From: DAIOGN01 sp036745245
GTDB lineage: Bacteria > Zixibacteria > MSB-5A5 > JAUVRN01
Assembly: GCA_036745245.1 (NCBI GenBank)
Contig: DAIOGN010000133.1
Span: 1 to 8,510 of the forward strand
Length of the DNA stretch: 8,510 bases
Direction: 5' to 3'
A model generated the notes under the pieces. That model worked only from the letters and a program-made list of their open reading frames with translations, had not been told where the DNA came from and made no database searches. Positions 6,325-8,510 of the stretch are shown in pieces. Numbering within the stretch: the first letter of the stretch is position 1; each line of letters opens with the position of its first letter. A program made the position numbers and the translations under genes.

Positions 6325-6972
6325 ATGCACTCCAATCGCGTGCCAAAACGCTTCCTTATAGAAGCGGCTCTGCTGGCCGTTCTGGCTCTGACTATTAGCC
6401 TGCCCTGGGGCTGTTCGAGGGAACAGCACACCACAGGCCCCACCTGGAACAACACGTTCGAATTGCCCAACAACGTGACCGCTTATCCGGGAACGCTGTC
6501 GGACGAAATCGCCGTGTCGACCGTGGCGCCCACCAAGATCCCGCTGGATGACCCCGATCTCGTCATCACTTCGGTGGAGATTGTCGTGGGCCTTCTTGGC
6601 GGCGTGGTTACGATGGTGCTTTCCGAAAACGAGTCTGCGTTTCTCACAGTACCCGCCGGCGCACTGCTTTCGAACGAGAACATCAAAGCCGACGTGTCAC
6701 GGGAACCGCTGGGCATGGATCGCCGCTCTACCCAGTTCACATTTGAGCCCGACGGCCTGGTGTTTCGATTGCCCGCGCTTCTGACGATCAAGTCCGTCGA
6801 ACCGGAGGGAACCACTCTCGACCTCGAGTGGTGGGATCCCTCGCGGAATCAGTGGGTGCAGTCGGCGCAGGCCGTGGTGATTCTGGGCCACGCCACGTTT
6901 CCGGTGCTGCACTTCTCAGACTACCGCGTGACGGAGCGCATTTCGCTGGGAGGCCAGCAGAACAAGAAGTAA
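6325..6972 (+). CDS. Putative lipoprotein with ZU5-like C-terminal domain
   Basis: A 215-residue exported protein. The N terminus has basic residues (VPKR), a hydrophobic core (~10-26) and SLPWGC ending at Cys30. This suggests a type II lipoprotein signal, although the -3 position is Pro instead of the usual Leu. The region from ~100 reads FLTVPAGALLSNENI, FTFEPDGLVFRLPALLTI, LEWWDPSRNQWVQ and FPVLHFSDYRV. This order (PxGAL, F.P.G..F..P..L, W.P....W, HFS.Y.V) resembles ZU5-type beta-sandwich domains common in secreted bacterial proteins. Function unknown; probably attached to a membrane or exported to the surface. ATG 6325 was preferred over ATG 6301 and TTG 6280 because AGAGGA at 6311-6316 lies 8 bases upstream and the signal peptide then begins properly; a longer start is possible. 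A strong terminator follows 50 bases after the stop. Confidence 0.8.
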   Translation: MHSNRVPKRFLIEAALLAVLALTISLPWGCSREQHTTGPTWNNTFELPNNVTAYPGTLSDEIAVSTVAPTKIPLDDPDLVITSVEIVVGLLGGVVTMVLSENESAFLTVPAGALLSNENIKADVSREPLGMDRRSTQFTFEPDGLVFRLPALLTIKSVEPEGTTLDLEWWDPSRNQWVQSAQAVVILGHATFPVLHFSDYRVTERISLGGQQNKK

Positions 6973-7023
6973 GCCCTTCGAGCACCAGCGGGCCGTACTT
7001 CTCCTCCCGAACGCGCGGCCCTC

Positions 7024-7055
7024 GGGCCGCCGGATTTGCCGGCGGCCCTTTGCTT
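7024..7055 (+). terminator. Strong intrinsic terminator after the lipoprotein gene
   Basis: GGGCCGCCGG (7024-7033) and CCGGCGGCCC (7039-7048) form a perfect 10-bp stem with the 5-base loop ATTTG, followed by TTTGCTT. It lies about 50 bases after the TAA of the lipoprotein gene and should end that transcript. An extra upstream copy of the right arm (7015-7021) is discussed in the findings. Confidence 0.85.
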
Positions 7056-7089
7056 GCCCGACGCCTACGGTTCGCTTACTTTCCCTGCC

Positions 7090-7144
7090 TATCATAGGTC
7101 CGGCCGATGTACGGTCGGATTCGTTCATCTTCCATCGCGGGAGG
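7090..7144 (+). promoter_or_regulatory. Possible promoter and hairpin leader of the 7151 gene
   Basis: TATCAT at 7090-7095 matches five of six bases of the -10 consensus; I see no convincing -35 hexamer at 16-18 bases. TCCGGCCG (7099-7106) and CGGTCGGA (7112-7119) can form an 8-bp stem with one G-U pair and a 5-base loop, which could be an operator or a leader hairpin. GGGAGG at 7139-7144 is a strong Shine-Dalgarno 6 bases before the ATG at 7151. A promoter is expected here because a terminator precedes it, but the exact site is weakly supported. Confidence 0.35.
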
Positions 7145-7150
7145 AATCAA

Positions 7151-7714
7151 ATGGATCTGGCTAGTCTGTGGCTGCCCATCGTGTTGTCGGGTGTGATCGT
7201 GTTCATGGCCAGTGCGATCCTGCACATGGTCATCCCGTTCCACAAAGGGGACTTCAAGGGAATGCCCGGTGAGGCGGGCATTACGGCCGAGATGCGCAAG
7301 AACAGCCTGGGACCCGGTGTATACATGTTTCCGTACGCCCCAAGCATGAAGGACTGTCAGTCACCGGAGTACCTGGAGAGGTATGGCAAGGGACCGGTGG
7401 GCATACTCACAATATTGCCTGCGGGCCCGAAGCCCAGCATGGGCAAGAACCTGGCGCAGTGGTTCGTGTTTTGCCTCGTGATCAGCTGCTTCTCGGCTTA
7501 CGTGTGCACACTGCTCCCGGCCGGTACTGCCTACAGCGTGGTCTTCCGCTGGGCGGGCACCGTGGCGATCCTGGGGTACTCGGCGTCCAGCATGACCGAA
7601 TCGATCTGGGGCGGAAGGCCGTGGGGCACTACGGTGAAGTTCATCATCGACGGGGTTGTTTACGGGCTCCTGACCGGCGGAACTTTCGGCTGGCTCTGGC
7701 CCAAGGCCATGTAG
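7151..7714 (+). CDS. Conserved membrane protein of unknown function (four helices)
   Basis: A 187-residue integral membrane protein. Helix 1 spans ~7-29 (WLPIVLSGVIVFMASAILHM), followed by IPFHKGDFKGMPGE. A soluble segment (~40-95) contains GPGVYMFPYAPSM, SPEYLERYGKGPVGILTILP and PKPSMGKNL. Helices 2-4 are at ~102-122, ~128-148 and ~163-183 (IIDGVVYGLLTGGTFGWLWP). From memory, the blocks HMxxPxHKGDF, SMGKNLxxWF, SIWxxxPW and DGxxYxLLTxGTFGWLWP belong to an unnamed family common in environmental bacteria, for which I know no biochemical function. ATG 7151 has GGGAGG 6 bases upstream, so the start is secure. The next gene begins 10 bases after its stop, suggesting a two-gene unit. Confidence 0.88.
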   Translation: MDLASLWLPIVLSGVIVFMASAILHMVIPFHKGDFKGMPGEAGITAEMRKNSLGPGVYMFPYAPSMKDCQSPEYLERYGKGPVGILTILPAGPKPSMGKNLAQWFVFCLVISCFSAYVCTLLPAGTAYSVVFRWAGTVAILGYSASSMTESIWGGRPWGTTVKFIIDGVVYGLLTGGTFGWLWPKAM

Positions 7715-7724
7715 GAGACGCTGA

Positions 7725-8195
7725 GTGGATCGGCCGAATCCAGGTTCGAACAGAAAAAGCAATGGGCCCGTCGGTGGACGGGCCCCTCTTGTTTTGTCGG
7801 CACTCCTTGTGACGTTCGTGGGCACGCGAGTTTACCTGCATGCCAATCCGTACTCCAACTTCGATGTCGCCGGCTACAACGTCCACCACCTCTTCACGGG
7901 CATACTGCTTCTGGTGACCGGCGCCGTGCCGCTGGTGCTGCGCTCCGGACGCACACGGCTCCTGGATGCGTGTGCTCTGGTGTTTGGCGCCGGGTTGGCA
8001 CTCTGCCTCGATGAATGGGTGTATCTCATCGCCACCGATGGTTCGGACACGTCTTACTTGCTGCCCGTCTCGCTCTGGGGAGGCGTGGTGATGATCGCCC
8101 TCGGTGTGTGCTACATCGTGGCGGTCTGGCTCTTTTTCCCCGGGAATCGCGAAGCGGATTCGCAATCCGATTCCCCTCGTCACGGTCAGGCCTGA
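7725..8195 (+). CDS. Small four-helix membrane protein of unknown function
   Basis: A 156-residue protein with four predicted helices: ~20-38 (APLVLSALLVTFVGTRVYL), ~55-73, ~79-102 and ~113-138 (SLWGGVVMIALGVCYIVAVW). Polar residues near membrane borders stand out: HANPYSNFDVAGYNVHHLFTG between helices 1 and 2, and LCLDEWVYLIATDGSDTSYL between helices 3 and 4. Such histidines and acids could bind metal or lipid headgroups, but this is conjecture. The family looks conserved but I know no name or function. The GTG at 7725 has GGAG at 7714-7717 with a 7-base spacer and keeps helix 1 whole. TTG 7794 or GTG 7809 would start beyond the terminator hairpin at 7764-7795 but would cut into helix 1. The start is therefore ambiguous. 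Confidence 0.8.
   Translation: MDRPNPGSNRKSNGPVGGRAPLVLSALLVTFVGTRVYLHANPYSNFDVAGYNVHHLFTGILLLVTGAVPLVLRSGRTRLLDACALVFGAGLALCLDEWVYLIATDGSDTSYLLPVSLWGGVVMIALGVCYIVAVWLFFPGNREADSQSDSPRHGQA
7764..7795 (+). terminator. Intrinsic terminator hairpin overlapping a coding start (possibly bidirectional)
   Basis: GGGCCCGTC (7764-7772) and GACGGGCCC (7777-7785) form a perfect 9-bp stem with the 4-base loop GGTG, followed by CTCTTGTTTT. On the other strand, the AGAAAAAGCAAT before the stem becomes a T-rich tail, so it could work both ways. It lies 50 bases past the stop of the 7151 gene, but inside codons 14-24 of the reading frame that starts at GTG 7725. See findings. Confidence 0.8.
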
Positions 8196-8220
8196 ACTTG
8201 CAGAGCCCCGCCACGACGCC
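8196..8220. other. Short intergenic spacer before the EamA fragment
   Basis: Only 25 bases separate the stop of the four-helix protein from the EamA GTG. No hairpin or strong Shine-Dalgarno is visible, so this GTG would depend on coupling or on a weak site. Confidence 0.4.
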
Positions 8221-8340
8221 GTGAAAACAGCCCTGCTCGCAGCCCTGGCCATGACGGCCTTCGCGGCCAATTCCATTTTGTGCCGGCTGGCACTGCGCAG
8301 CGGCGCGATCGATCATGTCCGCACCCATCCGCCCTGCTGA
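8221..8340 (+). pseudogene. 5' end of an EamA-family (DMT superfamily) transporter, cut off
   Basis: From GTG 8221 the frame reads MKTALLAALAMTAFAANSIL then CRLALRSGAID. By recall, this is the first helix and following segment of EamA-type drug/metabolite transporters, in which FAANSxLCRLAL(R)xGAID is normally followed by PASFTxxRLxxGAL. Here it changes after GAID to HVRTHPPC and stops at 8338-8340, so only ~31 of the usual ~290 residues remain. The loss of homology at about 8313 coincides with the stop codon of the convergent nuclease gene. It begins 25 bases after the preceding stop. Either the gene is truly broken by recombination or the sequence is chimeric here. Confidence 0.65.
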
Positions 8341-8510
8341 CACCACGCGAGGAAAGCATCGATGCCGCCGACTAGGTGCGGGACGCGCGCGCGCACGCAG
8401 TGTTCGCGGAAGGCGACTTGCTCGGGCGAGAGCGCGCCGCCGCGGCCCTTGCATTCGATCCAGAGGAAGATCCAGCCGCGCGAGTGATCGCTCGCGCCGG
8501 TGGGCGGCGG
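8313..8510 (-). CDS. VRR-NUC domain nuclease, C-terminal part (runs off the window)
   Basis: Reading the minus strand from 8510 gives 65 residues and a TGA at 8313-8315. WIFLWIECKGRGGALSPEQV then AFREHC is typical of VRR-NUC domains, a PD-(D/E)XK-fold nuclease family common in phages and in FAN1/KIAA1018-type proteins. The ExK catalytic pair is Glu19-Lys21 (window numbering) and the conserved SPEQ follows. The tail VPHLVGGIDAFLAWCQQGG fits the last strand and helix of small phage VRR-NUC proteins, so the stop is natural. The first Asp of the active site should be upstream, outside the window. Base composition is richer in G and C than the rest of the window, and the region contains runs of CG dinucleotides. 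It may be phage-derived or from another genome. Confidence 0.7.
   Translation of the reverse strand, partial: PPPTGASDHSRGWIFLWIECKGRGGALSPEQVAFREHCVRARVPHLVGGIDAFLAWCQQGGWVRT

Noticed and set aside
8385..8400. Alternating CG run (GCGCGCGCGCAC) as a possible repeat or Z-DNA element
   Set aside because: It lies within the VRR-NUC coding frame, where it encodes Arg/Ala codons; short and expected in GC-rich coding DNA.
7644..8454. Minus-strand frames across 7644-8276 and 8026-8454 as possible genes
   Set aside because: They run antisense to the four-helix membrane protein and across the chimeric seam; low-complexity Arg/Ala-rich translations. Only the minus-strand frame ending at 8313 shows a real domain (VRR-NUC).
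1..8510. CRISPR arrays, tRNA or rRNA genes, insertion sequences, toxin-antitoxin or defence cassettes
   Set aside because: No spaced direct repeats, cloverleaf-like sequences, transposase motifs or defence-gene signatures were seen. The VRR-NUC fragment alone does not support a defence system.

Overview
The window is a GC-rich stretch of bacterial DNA, probably from an uncultured Gram-negative bacterium. Evidence for this is its core housekeeping genes, a Sec-exported protein, a putative lipoprotein, many small unnamed membrane-protein families, and strong GC-rich hairpin terminators. I cannot place the phylum with confidence. The gene order metG-tatD-rsmA is a common bacterial housekeeping arrangement.

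Layout. Positions 1-3797 form a tightly packed plus-strand operon: the C-terminal part of methionyl-tRNA synthetase, TatD nuclease, RsmA/KsgA 16S rRNA dimethyltransferase, a 150-residue four-helix membrane protein of unknown function and a GNAT acetyltransferase. Adjacent genes overlap by 4, 23 and 11 bases, and the last two are separated by 1 base, so translational coupling is likely. tatD has no ATG, GTG or TTG before its first metal-binding motif and appears to start at a CTG that overlaps the metG stop. Positions 3868-6113 hold a zinc-ribbon/membrane/lipocalin-like protein of unusual architecture, a TMEM175-type potassium channel homologue and an exported SRPBCC (START-like fold) protein. 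Positions 6325-6972 encode a putative lipoprotein with a ZU5-like C-terminal region, followed by a strong intrinsic terminator (7024-7055). Positions 7151-8195 encode two small four-helix membrane proteins. A second perfect terminator hairpin (7764-7795) lies inside the start of the second one.

Both ends look chimeric. At the left, the metG reading frame is joined in frame to what looks like a lipase-maturation-factor (LMF) membrane segment, so the HIGH and KMSKS parts of MetG are absent. At the right, the first ~31 codons of an EamA transporter gene run directly into the stop codon of a convergent VRR-NUC nuclease gene, with GATCGATC at the seam. These are either metagenome assembly or library chimeras, or real recombination events; the artefact explanation seems more likely. 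The reliable single-genome part is about 150-8305.

No mobile element, CRISPR array, rRNA or tRNA was seen. The central genes are ordinary housekeeping and small envelope or membrane genes, and I do not see a convincing new multi-gene system. The most distinctive items are the two seams, the CTG start of tatD, the terminator embedded in a coding start, and the zinc-ribbon/lipocalin-like fusion protein.
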